From an uncultured Clostridia bacterium (lineage in GTDB: Bacteria; Bacillota; Clostridia; Peptostreptococcales; Anaerovoracaceae), in the NCBI GenBank assembly GCA_934234035.1, contig CAKQHH010000045.1, forward strand, positions 1 through 7,525: DNA of 7,525 nt, given 5' to 3'. The translations under genes were made by a program, and so were the position numbers. How positions within the stretch are numbered: the stretch's first letter is position 1; each line of letters starts with the position of its first letter. Shown in pieces: positions 1-6,159 of the stretch. The notes under the pieces were generated by a model, which ran no database searches, was not told the origin of the DNA, and worked only from the letters and a program-made list of their open reading frames with translations.

Positions 1-559
1 GCTTTGCCGGCGGCAAGGCGCCAACATGGACGGCCGCCGAGCGGAATTCGGGGCGCCCTGTTGGCGTGGCTCGGCGGTGCTTCAAGGTTTTGCTGGCGGC
101 AAGGCGCCAACATGGGCGGCCGCCGGGCGGAATTCGGGCCGGCCTGTTGGCGTGGTCCGGCGGTGCTTCAAGGCTTTGCCGGCGGCAAGGCGCCAACATA
201 GGCGGCCGCCGAGCGGAATTCGAGGCGCCCTGTTGGCGTGGCCCGGCGGTGGATTAAGGCTTTGCCGGCGGCAAGGCGCCAACATGGACGGCCGCCGAGC
301 GGAATTCGAGGCGCCCTGTTGGCGTGGCTCGGCGGTGCTTCAAGGCTTTGCCGGCGGCAAGGCGCCAACATGGACGGCCACCGAGCGGAATTCGGGGCGC
401 CCTGTTGGCGTGGCTCGGCGGTGGATTAAGGCTTTGCCGGCGGCAAGGCGCCAACATGGGCGGCCGCCAGGCAGAATTCGGGGCGGCCTGTTGGCGTGGC
501 CCGGCGGTGGATTAAGGCTTTGCCGGCGGCAAGGCGCCAACATGGACGGCCGCCGGGCG
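1..559. repeat. Array of 86-bp GC-rich tandem repeats (six full copies plus a partial one)
   Basis: Complete copies begin at 1, 87, 173, 259, 345 and 431, and a partial copy runs from 517 to about 559, where similarity stops abruptly. The period is exactly 86 bp throughout, and the array probably continues past the left edge. Neighbouring copies differ at few positions; the copies at 1 and 259 differ at one base. Differences fall at unit positions 2, 8, 28, 30, 36, 39, 40, 43, 51, 53, 56, 70, 71, 80, 81 and 83. Unit positions 19-26 (CGCCAACA) and 59-66 (TGTTGGCG) are complementary and identical in all copies. Positions 4-16 form a short dyad, TTGCCG-G-CGGCAA. Because 86 is not a multiple of three, the array is unlikely to be a protein repeat. 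Its function is unknown. There are no unique spacers, so it is not a CRISPR array. Confidence 0.97.
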
Positions 560-649
560 ACCGGCGCATCCCAGGCGCCCGGTCGGCGCCATCACCAAAG
601 TAAGGTCCGCCCTTGTCCCAAGGGCGCCCCATTGCCATTCGGCGCACGC
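560..649. other. Array-to-trpS junction with inverted repeats
   Basis: This short non-coding stretch lies between the end of the 86-bp array and the probable trpS terminator. An imperfect dyad at about 559-587 pairs GACCGGCGC with GCGCCCGGTC (one extra base). A perfect 8-bp stem, CGCCCTTG with CAAGGGCG, lies at 608-626 with a 3-base loop. Neither is followed by a T tract on either strand, so they are not typical intrinsic terminators. No open reading frame with a ribosome binding site was found here. Confidence 0.5.
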
Positions 650-677
650 AAAAGGCCCGCCGGGCGTTCCCGGCGGG
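650..677 (-). terminator. Probable intrinsic terminator of trpS
   Basis: A perfect 9-bp GC stem (CCCGCCGGG at 656-664, CCCGGCGGG at 669-677) with a 4-base loop sits 26 bases beyond the trpS stop codon. Read on the minus strand it is followed by CC and then TTTT. The T tract is short, so termination may be partial. Position and stem strength support the call. Confidence 0.65.
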
Positions 678-703
678 TCTGCACTTGCACACTTGCGTGC
701 TTT

Positions 704-1771
704 CTATTTGTATTCTTTATCCCATCTCTCGAAGTAGTCGATCTGCATCGCATGCTTTACCGCAGCCAGCGTCTTCTCCGCGGTGGCTACCGCATCTGCG
801 GTGCCGGCTCTCAGAATCTCAATGACTTCTTCCGGATGCTGCTCGTAGTACGCTCTCTTTTCCCGGATTGGGGTCAGGAACTCGTTCAGCACGTTGAACA
901 GGAATTTCTTTACCTTTACATCCCCCAGACCGCCTCGGGTGTAGTGTTCCTTCAGCTCGTCCAGGTTCTTATATTCCGGCAAGAACTTTTCGAAATCCTC
1001 GTCACTGCAGAAGGCATCCAGGTACTGGAATACGGTGTTGCCTTCCAGGTGGCCCGGATCGCTGACCTTAAGGTGAGTCGGGTCGGTGTACATTCCCATC
1101 ACCTTCTTTTTCAGCACGTCCTCCGGATCCGAGAGGTAGATGGTATTTCCCAGGGATTTACTCATCTTCGCCTGGCCGTCCGTGCCCGGCAGTCTCATGC
1201 AGGACTGGTTCGGAGGCAGATAGATTTCCGGCTCGATCAGCACCTCGCCGTACACGTGATTGAAGCGGCGCACGATCTCGCGGCACAGCTCCAGCATCGG
1301 CTCCTGGTCCTCGCCTACCGGAACGGTGGTGGCCATGAAAGCCGTGATATCCGAAGCCTGGCTCACCGGATAGTTGAAGAAGCCCATCGGGATATTATCC
1401 CCAAAACCTCTCATCTGAATTTCGGATTTGATGGTCGGGTTCCGCTGCACGCGGGACACGGTCACCAGGTTCATGTAGTACATGGTCAGCTCGTGGAGCT
1501 GCGGCACCAGGGACTGAATCATAATGGAAGTCTTTGTCGGATCGATGCCCACAGCCAGATAATCCATGGCCACTTCCATCACGCTCTCCCGCACCTTCTG
1601 CGGATTCTCCGCGTTGTCCGTCAGCGCCTGGGCGTCCGCAATCATGATGAACATCTTGTCGAACTCCGGATCCTTCTGAATCTCCAGCCGCTGTCTCAGG
1701 GAACCTACGTAATGTCCAATATGTAATTTACCGGTCGGTCTGTCGCCGGTCAGCATAACTTTACCTGCCAT
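704..1771 (-). CDS. trpS: Tryptophanyl-tRNA synthetase
   Basis: This cytoplasmic class I aminoacyl-tRNA synthetase joins tryptophan to tRNA-Trp using ATP. The predicted protein has 355 residues, close to the usual bacterial TrpRS length of about 330-350. The HIGH signature is at residues 17-20 (KLHIGHYVG), and the KMSKS loop is at 202-206 (AKMSKSLGN). Between them lies a TrpRS-type specificity segment, with [13 protein letters not shown] at about 133-145 and VPVGEDQ at about 150-156. The ATG at 1771 was chosen because AGGAGG lies 8 bases upstream. An in-frame ATG at 1810 would add 13 residues but has no good ribosome binding site. The gene lies 135 bp downstream of the MATE gene on the same strand, but a consensus -10 at the end of that gene suggests independent transcription. 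No T-box is visible upstream, although many Firmicute aminoacyl-tRNA synthetase genes have one. Confidence 0.97.
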   Translation of the reverse strand: MAGKVMLTGDRPTGKLHIGHYVGSLRQRLEIQKDPEFDKMFIMIADAQALTDNAENPQKVRESVMEVAMDYLAVGIDPTKTSIMIQSLVPQLHELTMYYMNLVTVSRVQRNPTIKSEIQMRGFGDNIPMGFFNYPVSQASDITAFMATTVPVGEDQEPMLELCREIVRRFNHVYGEVLIEPEIYLPPNQSCMRLPGTDGQAKMSKSLGNTIYLSDPEDVLKKKVMGMYTDPTHLKVSDPGHLEGNTVFQYLDAFCSDEDFEKFLPEYKNLDELKEHYTRGGLGDVKVKKFLFNVLNEFLTPIREKRAYYEQHPEEVIEILRAGTADAVATAEKTLAAVKHAMQIDYFERWDKEYK

Positions 1772-1812
1772 AATTTTTTCCTCCTCATAAAAACACGTTG
1801 CGATTGTCATAG

Positions 1813-1864
1813 TTTACCGTTTTGCCGGGTTACCATCGCCGGTGTTCCAAGGCGGCCGGGTAAA
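1813..1864 (-). promoter_or_regulatory. Possible alternative pairings in the trpS leader RNA
   Basis: On the minus strand, TTTACC (1864-1859) can pair with GGTAAA (1818-1813). Its last five bases can instead pair with GGTAA (1834-1830), which spans the Trp codon and stop of the candidate leader peptide. A ribosome held at that Trp codon would block the second pairing and leave the first free. The helices are only 5-6 bp and no poly-U terminator follows, so any effect might be on translation rather than termination. The evidence is pattern only. Confidence 0.22.
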
Positions 1865-1880
1865 TTGCCGTATTTTTCAT
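1830..1880 (-). CDS. Candidate trpS leader peptide, MKNTAIYPAALEHRRW
   Basis: A 16-codon reading frame begins with ATG at 1880 and ends with a tryptophan codon directly followed by TAA. AGGAG lies 9 bases upstream of the ATG, and AAAGG lies closer. A predicted promoter places the transcript start about 20 bases before the ATG, so the frame would be the first translated on the trpS mRNA. A single Trp codon next to the stop, upstream of the Trp-charging enzyme, suggests regulation by ribosome stalling at low charged tRNA-Trp or at high tryptophan. This is inference. A reading frame this short can arise by chance, and no strong terminator follows it. Confidence 0.42.
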   Translation of the reverse strand: MKNTAIYPAALEHRRW

Positions 1881-1905
1881 AGCACCTTTCTCCTGTATCT
1901 TATTG

Positions 1906-1935
1906 ATTATAGTACATCGATCATCTCCCGGTGAA
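1906..1935 (-). promoter_or_regulatory. Probable trpS promoter
   Basis: A perfect -10 TATAAT (1911-1906) overlaps the stop codon of the MATE gene. An 18-base spacer separates it from a weak -35, TTCACC (1935-1930, 4 of 6 matches). Transcription would begin near 1899, a few bases before the ribosome binding site of the candidate leader peptide. Confidence 0.6.
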
Positions 1936-3268
1936 TTTTGCGGGAATAGATAATCGAGAACGTCAGGCCCACAATCTCTGCGATTGGGAATGCCAGCCAC
2001 ACGTAGGTGACCTCGCCCAAGCGGGACAGCAGGAACGCTGCCGGAAGCAGCACAAGCAGCTGTCGAATAATGGAAATATTCATGCTGTAAATGCTTTTTC
2101 CCAGAGCCTGGAATACGCTTCCCTTCATTATAGCATAGCCGGCCAGTGGAAAACCAACAGAAATAATTCGAAGCGCCGGGATACCGATGGCCAGCATTTT
2201 GTCCGAGGCATCGAAAATTCCCAGGAAGACATTCGGGATTACCCAGAACAGAAGCATTCCCACCGTCATGATCATCACCGCGTACCGAGTACTGAGCCGA
2301 GATGCTTCCATGAGACGATCCTTCTTCCGAGCGCCGTAGTTGTACGCCACAATCGGAACCACACCGTTGTTCAGTCCGAACACCGGCATGAAGATAAAAC
2401 TCTGGAGCTTAAAGTAGGCACCGAAGGTGGCCACCGCCGTGGAGGAAAATGCCCCCAGAATCAGGTTCAGGAAGAATACCATCACTGAGCCCACCGCCTG
2501 CATGATGATGGACGGCACGCCAATCTGGTAAATTTCTTTAATAATATGAAGATCCGGACGGAAGCCCTTCATGCTGATCTTCAGCTCCGTATTTTTCTTA
2601 ATGTTCAAGTACACGCCCAGCAGCGCCGCAAATGTCTGTCCGAAAACCGTCGCGATGGCTGCACCGGCAACGCCCAGCTTCGGCGCACCCAGCAGTCCGA
2701 AGATCAGAATCGGGTCCATAATAATGTTGATAATCGCACCGCTTCCCTGGATCAGCAGGATGTAGGAAGTTTTGCCCGTGCTCTGCAGCAGCCGCTCCAC
2801 GCACAACTGCAGGAATACCATGATGGACAGGGTGCAGACGATGCTCAGATAAGTGGAACCGTATTCGATAATCTGTGCGTCCTTTGTCTGGAACGCGATG
2901 AACGGCCGCGCGCCCATGCCGATCAGCAGGAACAGCAGATAAGTGACAAACGCCAGGAAAATTCCGTTCTGCGCCACCTTATTGGCCCGATCGAATTTTC
3001 TTGCTCCCAAATACCGGGAAATCAAGGCGCTCATGCCCACCGCCGTACCGATGGCGAACGCCAGAATCAGCGCCTGAATCGGGAAGCACATGGACACCGC
3101 CGTCAGCGCGTCCTCGTTAATCCAGGACACGAACATGCTGTCCACAATGTTGTACGCCGCCTGAACGAACATGGAAATCATCAGCGGAAAAGACATCTTC
3201 AGCAGGAGCCCCTTCACCGGAGCATATCCCATTCGATTCTCTGCCTGCAAATTTTCTTCACTCATCAT
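1907..3268 (-). CDS. MATE family multidrug/cation antiporter
   Basis: This is an integral membrane transporter of the multidrug and toxic compound extrusion family, which exports cationic or other small compounds using a sodium or proton gradient. The reading frame is strongly hydrophobic, with about twelve membrane segments in two homologous halves. From the ATG at 3268 the protein has 453 residues. Family-like segments include AYNIVDSMFVSW at about 38-49, an IINIIMDPILIFG motif at about 179-191, and FGLNNGVVPIVAYNYGARKKDR in the second half at about 297-318, the usual MATE loop pattern. The start is uncertain. A TTG at 3292 adds eight residues but has GAGAGAGG almost touching it, and a TTG at 3280 has better spacing (11 bases) to the same sequence. 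The ATG pair at 3268/3265 lacks a strong site. The substrate cannot be predicted. It is divergent from agcS and upstream of trpS. Confidence 0.92.
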   Translation of the reverse strand: MMSEENLQAENRMGYAPVKGLLLKMSFPLMISMFVQAAYNIVDSMFVSWINEDALTAVSMCFPIQALILAFAIGTAVGMSALISRYLGARKFDRANKVAQNGIFLAFVTYLLFLLIGMGARPFIAFQTKDAQIIEYGSTYLSIVCTLSIMVFLQLCVERLLQSTGKTSYILLIQGSGAIINIIMDPILIFGLLGAPKLGVAGAAIATVFGQTFAALLGVYLNIKKNTELKISMKGFRPDLHIIKEIYQIGVPSIIMQAVGSVMVFFLNLILGAFSSTAVATFGAYFKLQSFIFMPVFGLNNGVVPIVAYNYGARKKDRLMEASRLSTRYAVMIMTVGMLLFWVIPNVFLGIFDASDKMLAIGIPALRIISVGFPLAGYAIMKGSVFQALGKSIYSMNISIIRQLLVLLPAAFLLSRLGEVTYVWLAFPIAEIVGLTFSIIYSRKIHREMIDVL

Positions 3269-3292
3269 TTCTTTACTCAAACTAAATCTCAA

Positions 3293-3594
3293 CCTCTCTC
3301 TTTTTAGATTCTTATCGTATATTTTACCTTTTATTGTAACATACTTTCCCCTTGGTATGGATAAAATAAAATATTATCAGGCGAAGGCGGCCGGAAACGT
3401 CCGGACGAGGCGAACTTTTTTTAGCAAAACATTCATGCAAAATCCGCATAGGTAATCCCAAAAACACTCTAATTCTGGGCAGGAAATTGTACTCAAAAAA
3501 CAAATTTGTGTCCAAAATTGCACGGTTTCACATACAATTTGAAGCTTTTTCTAAGTTCTTTAATTTTTATAACAAAAATTTTTAAAATTTTTTG
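3293..3594. other. AT-rich divergent intergenic region between the MATE gene and agcS
   Basis: No supported gene lies in this stretch. It holds the possible MATE promoter, a 10-bp palindrome CGTCCGGACG at 3398-3407, and four AATT-centred motifs between 3483 and 3542. A run of A and T follows from about 3561, including a near-perfect dyad at 3571-3596 (AACAAAAA and TTTTTTGTT) directly upstream of, and overlapping, the agcS -35. The A/T run could act as an UP element for the agcS promoter. Confidence 0.6.
3333..3341 (-). promoter_or_regulatory. Possible extended -10 promoter for the MATE gene
   Basis: Read on the minus strand, TGT followed by TACAAT forms an extended -10 element (5 of 6 matches in the hexamer) about 45-65 bases before the candidate start codons. 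No convincing -35 sits at 17 bases, which extended -10 promoters can tolerate. AT-rich DNA lies around it, so a chance match is possible. Confidence 0.35.
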
Positions 3595-3623
3595 TTGACA
3601 ATCACAGAATCTTGTTTTAAACT
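3595..3623 (+). promoter_or_regulatory. agcS promoter
   Basis: A perfect -35 TTGACA (3595-3600) is followed by a 17-base spacer and -10 TAAACT (3618-3623, 4 of 6 matches). A/T tracts directly upstream resemble an UP element. The predicted start near 3630 leaves a 5' UTR of about 82 bases. Confidence 0.75.
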
Positions 3624-3633
3624 AATCCCATCA

Positions 3634-3670
3634 GTCAGAGAGTTGGTTGGATCAAGGTTTTATCTCTGAC
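3634..3670 (+). promoter_or_regulatory. Stem-loop in the agcS 5' UTR
   Basis: GTCAGAGA (3634-3641) pairs perfectly with TCTCTGAC (3663-3670) around a 21-base loop. TCCC just upstream can extend the stem with GGGA just downstream, across a 4-base bulge. The structure begins almost at the predicted transcript start and ends 27 bases before the ribosome binding site. No T tract follows, so it is not a simple terminator. It could stabilise the mRNA or bind a regulator. It does not show the glycine riboswitch core that often precedes AGCS genes. Confidence 0.45.
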
Positions 3671-3711
3671 GGGAATTTGAAACTGAATCTATAAAATAGG
3701 AGGTTACATTC

Positions 3712-5166
3712 ATGAAACAATTCACAGCAATGCTGAGCACCATTGACGGTTATGTATGGGGCATCCCCATGCTGGTACTCATTATCGGAACCGGTTTGCT
3801 TCTCACCGTGAGAACCGGGGCCCTGCAGTTCTGCAAATTGGGTAAAGCGCTGAAGTACATGGTTCACAACGAAGAAGGCGGCGAAGGAGAGGTCTCCAGT
3901 TTCGCAGCACTGACCACCGCACTGGCGGCTACCGTTGGAACCGGAAACATCGTCGGCGTTGCCACCGCGATCTGCACCGGCGGACCGGGCGCATTGTTCT
4001 GGATGGAAGTGGCTGCCTGCGTGGGTATGGCAACCAAATATTCCGAAGGCCTCCTGGCTGTAAAATACCGTGTTCTGGACGAAAACGGCAGAGCGTTGGG
4101 CGGACCGTTCTACTACATCGAAAGAGGTCTGGGACCGAACTGGAAATGGCTGGCAAAGCTCTTCGCCTTCTTCGGCGCAGCAGCCGGCATCCTGGGAATC
4201 GGCACCATCACTCAGGTGAACTCCATCACCTCCGCAGTGGGCCGGGTATTCGATCCGGAAAGCAAGCACATTGCATTCTCCATCGGCGACCATTCCTACA
4301 CTTGGACTACAACAATCGCGGCAATCGTCGTAACCGCACTGGTGGCACTGGTTGTCATCGGCGGCATCCAGAGAATCTCTTCCGTAGCATCTCTGGTTGT
4401 TCCGGCAATGATGGTACTGTACGTATCCGCATCCGTTGCAATTTTGATTTATAACTACGCTGCAATCCCGGCAGCAATCACCACCATCGTTAAGAGCGCA
4501 TTCGGTATGGATGCGGTTGCCGGCGGTGCACTGGGTGCCATGATTGCCGCAATGCAGAAGGGTGTTGCAAGAGGTATTTTCTCCAACGAATCCGGCCTGG
4601 GTTCCGCACCGATCGCGGCAGCGGCAGCACAGACAAAGGAACCGGTTCGTCAGGGTCTGGTATCCATGACCGGTACTTTCCTGGACACCATCGTCATCTG
4701 CACCATGACAGGTCTGACCATCGTCATCACCGGCTCGGACAAAGTGGGTCTGGAAGGCGTAGACGTGACCATTCGTGCTTTTGGCCAGGGACTTCCTTGG
4801 AGTGAAACCGTGGGCGCTATCCTGCTGATGGTCTGCCTGGCAGTATTCGCATTCACCACCACACTGGGCTGGGACTACTACGGCGAGCGCTGCTTGGAAT
4901 ACTTCACCAATAAAAACATGAAAGCCGTAAAGGCATACCGTTACCTGTACATTCTGGCGGTTCTCATCGGTCCGTTCCTCACACTGGAATTCGTATGGAC
5001 CTTCGCCGACATCTTCAACGGCCTGATGGCGTTCCCGAACCTGGTTGGACTTCTGGGACTCAGCGGTGTCGTTGCGGCAGAAACCCGCAGCTACTTCAAG
5101 CGTCTGAACGCCGGCGAAATCGACGAGGGCGAGAAGTTCCGCAAGAAGCAGAAGAACGCAGCATAA
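3712..5166 (+). CDS. agcS: Sodium:alanine/glycine symporter family protein (AGCS)
   Basis: This is an inner-membrane permease of the alanine or glycine:cation symporter family, which imports small neutral amino acids with sodium or protons. The protein has 484 residues, typical for the family, with about eleven hydrophobic segments. Recognisable family motifs are TGNIVGVATAICTGGPGALFWM at about 77-98, GGPFYYIERGLG at about 130-141, NESGLGSAPIAAAAA at about 292-306, and GWDYYGERCLEY at about 386-397. The C-terminus is a short charged cytoplasmic tail. The ATG at 3712 has AGGAGGT 7 bases upstream. The gene stands alone, with its own promoter, a structured leader and a strong terminator. Which amino acid it carries cannot be told from sequence. 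The symbol follows the family name (also called alsT or dagA in other bacteria). Confidence 0.95.
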   Translation: MKQFTAMLSTIDGYVWGIPMLVLIIGTGLLLTVRTGALQFCKLGKALKYMVHNEEGGEGEVSSFAALTTALAATVGTGNIVGVATAICTGGPGALFWMEVAACVGMATKYSEGLLAVKYRVLDENGRALGGPFYYIERGLGPNWKWLAKLFAFFGAAAGILGIGTITQVNSITSAVGRVFDPESKHIAFSIGDHSYTWTTTIAAIVVTALVALVVIGGIQRISSVASLVVPAMMVLYVSASVAILIYNYAAIPAAITTIVKSAFGMDAVAGGALGAMIAAMQKGVARGIFSNESGLGSAPIAAAAAQTKEPVRQGLVSMTGTFLDTIVICTMTGLTIVITGSDKVGLEGVDVTIRAFGQGLPWSETVGAILLMVCLAVFAFTTTLGWDYYGERCLEYFTNKNMKAVKAYRYLYILAVLIGPFLTLEFVWTFADIFNGLMAFPNLVGLLGLSGVVAAETRSYFKRLNAGEIDEGEKFRKKQKNAA

Positions 5167-5205
5167 CGCATTCATATCATTTCCTATATCATCACACAAT
5201 TTGAT

Positions 5206-5261
5206 GAAAGAACCCCGGGGCGTCCTCCAAAATGACCCCGGGGATTCTTTCGCGTTTTTTT
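5206..5261 (+). terminator. Strong intrinsic terminator of agcS
   Basis: GAAAGAA and CCCCGGGG (5206-5220) pair with CCCCGGGG and TTCTTTC (5236-5251), with a single bulged base at 5244, giving a stem of about 15 bp around a 15-base loop. GCG and seven T residues (5255-5261) follow. The T tract ends exactly where the stop codon of the convergent ogt gene begins, so the stem lies just beyond the ends of both genes. On the minus strand the T-rich side is weaker. Confidence 0.9.
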
Positions 5262-5834
5262 CTATTCTTCCAATCGCTTCTGCATCATCCGGTGGCTCTC
5301 AATGATCAACAACTGCTCTTTAATGTCCAGCCCGCCGTTGTACCCCGTCAGCCGTCCTCGGGATCCGATGACCCGGTGGCAGGGAATCACCAGCGGCAGC
5401 CGGTTGTGGTTCGCTGCGATGCCCACCGCCCGCCAGGCTTTGGGGCTGCCGGCGGCTTCAGCGATTTCCCGGTAGGTGCGGGTTTCGCCGTAGGGGATGT
5501 CCAGCATGGCACACCACACGTCTTCCTGGAAGCGGGTGCCTTCCATGCGAATGGGAAAGGTGAATTCCTCCCGCTCTTCTTCCAGATATTCCTGGATCTG
5601 CCGGCAGGCCTTCTTCAGGACGGGGGCAACTTCGGCGCAATTCAGGTTGCTCCCGTTGTAGACCGGGCCTTCGTCGGCGGGGAGACCGCTTCCCTCGAAA
5701 CAGACGAAGGGGAAGGGGTCTCGGAGGAACGCAATTTCCCGAATCTCCCGTTGGTTCCCTTTGATCTTCAGTTTTCCGATGATTCCCGTATCATAGATGA
5801 TTGTTTCCATCCGCCCTTCCCGGTTTTCCTGCAT
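5262..5834 (-). CDS. ogt: Methylated-DNA--protein-cysteine S-methyltransferase
   Basis: This DNA repair protein removes alkyl groups from O6-alkylguanine or O4-alkylthymine by transferring them to its own cysteine, a suicidal single-turnover reaction. It has 190 residues, a little longer than the typical 160-180. The active-site motif IPCHRVIG places the acceptor at Cys152. The helix-turn-helix part is seen in FQEDVWCAMLDIPYGETRTYREIA (about 102-125), and RAVGIAAN at about 135-142 holds the presumed arginine finger. The C-terminal GYNGGLDIKEQLLIIE is also typical. The ATG at 5834 was chosen because AAGGAGGT lies 5 bases upstream; the open frame extends further but into the tRNA. It could equally be called the Ogt or AdaB type. 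It converges on agcS with the terminator between. Confidence 0.96.
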   Translation of the reverse strand: MQENREGRMETIIYDTGIIGKLKIKGNQREIREIAFLRDPFPFVCFEGSGLPADEGPVYNGSNLNCAEVAPVLKKACRQIQEYLEEEREEFTFPIRMEGTRFQEDVWCAMLDIPYGETRTYREIAEAAGSPKAWRAVGIAANHNRLPLVIPCHRVIGSRGRLTGYNGGLDIKEQLLIIESHRMMQKRLEE

Positions 5835-5871
5835 TTCGACCTCCTTTTTTATCAATCCGTTCGTTGGAGCC

Positions 5872-5899
5872 ATTGTATCACAAGAATTGCGCCGGTAAA
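5872..5899 (-). promoter_or_regulatory. Probable ogt promoter
   Basis: -35 TTTACC (5899-5894, 4 of 6 matches), a 16-base spacer, and -10 TACAAT (5877-5872, 5 of 6) lie 38 bases before the ogt start codon. This places ogt on its own transcript, separate from the upstream tRNA. Confidence 0.6.
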
Positions 5900-5903
5900 G
5901 GGG

Positions 5904-5932
5904 CCCGGGACAAAAAGGACTTTTCGCCCGGG
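5904..5932. repeat. Inverted repeat with two CCCGGG arms
   Basis: CCCGGG at 5904-5909 and 5927-5932 can pair with each other, and AAAAG/CTTTT segments inside extend the stem across small mismatches. It lies just upstream of the ogt -35. It could be an operator or a weak terminator between tRNA-Thr and ogt. Role unknown. Confidence 0.4.
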
Positions 5933-5972
5933 AAAAAGTACGAAACCGCCCGAAACGTAAACTTCCGAGCAT

Positions 5973-6010
5973 AAAAAAACCGGTCAATGCATTTGCATTG
6001 ACCGGTTTTT
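5973..6010 (-). terminator. Terminator of tRNA-Thr
   Basis: A perfect 17-bp inverted repeat (5975-5991 and 5994-6010, core ACCGGTCAATGCA) has a nominal 2-base loop. Read on the minus strand it starts 8 bases after the encoded CCA end of the tRNA and finishes in seven T residues. The plus strand also ends in five T, so it could act in both directions. Confidence 0.92.
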
Positions 6011-6017
6011 CTCCTCT

Positions 6018-6092
6018 TGGAGCTGCTGGCGAGAATCGAACTCGCAACCCCTTCATTACGAGTGAAGTGCTCTACCATTGAGCCACAGCAGC
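6018..6092 (-). tRNA. tRNA-Thr (anticodon CGT)
   Basis: The minus strand folds into a complete cloverleaf of 75 bases including an encoded CCA. The acceptor stem pairs GCTGCTG with CAGCAGC, the D stem GCTC with GAGC, the anticodon stem CTTCA with TGAAG, and the T stem GCGAG with CTCGC around TTCGATT. The anticodon loop CTCGTAA gives anticodon CGT, reading ACG (Thr). The discriminator base is T (U), followed by CCA. It has its own promoter and a strong terminator. Confidence 0.97.
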
Positions 6093-6117
6093 ACGTTCGT
6101 AACCGAATTGCCCTATG

Positions 6118-6146
6118 ATTATACACGAACGAAGAGGTAATTGCAA
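6118..6146 (-). promoter_or_regulatory. tRNA-Thr promoter
   Basis: -35 TTGCAA (6146-6141, 4 of 6 matches), a 17-base spacer and a perfect -10 TATAAT (6123-6118) lie about 26 bases before the mature tRNA 5' end. Inverted CGTTCGT (6094-6100) and ACGAACG (6125-6131) bracket the -10 and the predicted start. No terminator was seen between the BIG_2 gene stop codon and this promoter. Confidence 0.75.
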
Positions 6147-6159
6147 GTGTGTATTTTTC

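Noticed and set aside
1..559. CRISPR array
   Set aside because: The units are contiguous with no unique spacers, the repeat is 86 bp, and no cas gene is present.
1..559. Integron cassette attC sites
   Set aside because: The unit has inverted arms including GTTGGCG, which loosely recalls an attC core, but no cassette genes lie between units and no integrase is present.
82..692. Series of overlapping 63-88 codon frames inside the repeat array, many starting MLAP or MARR
   Set aside because: They recur every 86 bp because each unit carries the same ATG, on both strands and in shifting frames, without ribosome binding sites. They are explained by the repeat itself.
26..1726. Very long plus-strand open frame across the array and antisense to trpS
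   Set aside because: It runs through 86-bp repeats whose length is not a multiple of three, has no ribosome binding site, and its second half is the exact antisense of trpS, which has clear catalytic motifs. It is a by-product of GC-rich codon patterns.
1772..1906. T-box leader for trpS
   Set aside because: The interval is only 135 bp and I see neither the conserved antiterminator T-box sequence nor a following terminator with a T run.
2546..3307. 253-codon plus-strand frame antisense to the MATE gene
   Set aside because: Low-complexity Gln/Arg/His-rich translation typical of the antisense of a membrane protein gene; no ribosome binding site.
3391..3422. Possible plus-strand terminator (CCGGA/TCCGG stem and a T7 run)
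   Set aside because: The stem is only 5 bp and is separated from the T run by 11 bases, and no plus-strand gene lies upstream.
3324..3515. 63-codon minus-strand frame upstream of the MATE gene
   Set aside because: It begins with TTG and has no ribosome binding site, lies in AT-rich intergenic DNA, and covers the likely promoter.
3652..5199. 515-codon minus-strand open frame antisense to agcS
   Set aside because: The protein is Cys/His/Gln-rich with no family motif, lacks a ribosome binding site, and mirrors a well-supported transporter.
5835..6056. N-terminal extension of ogt into the tRNA-Thr gene
   Set aside because: The frame is open, but it overlaps the tRNA and its terminator, and a strong ribosome binding site marks the ATG at 5834.
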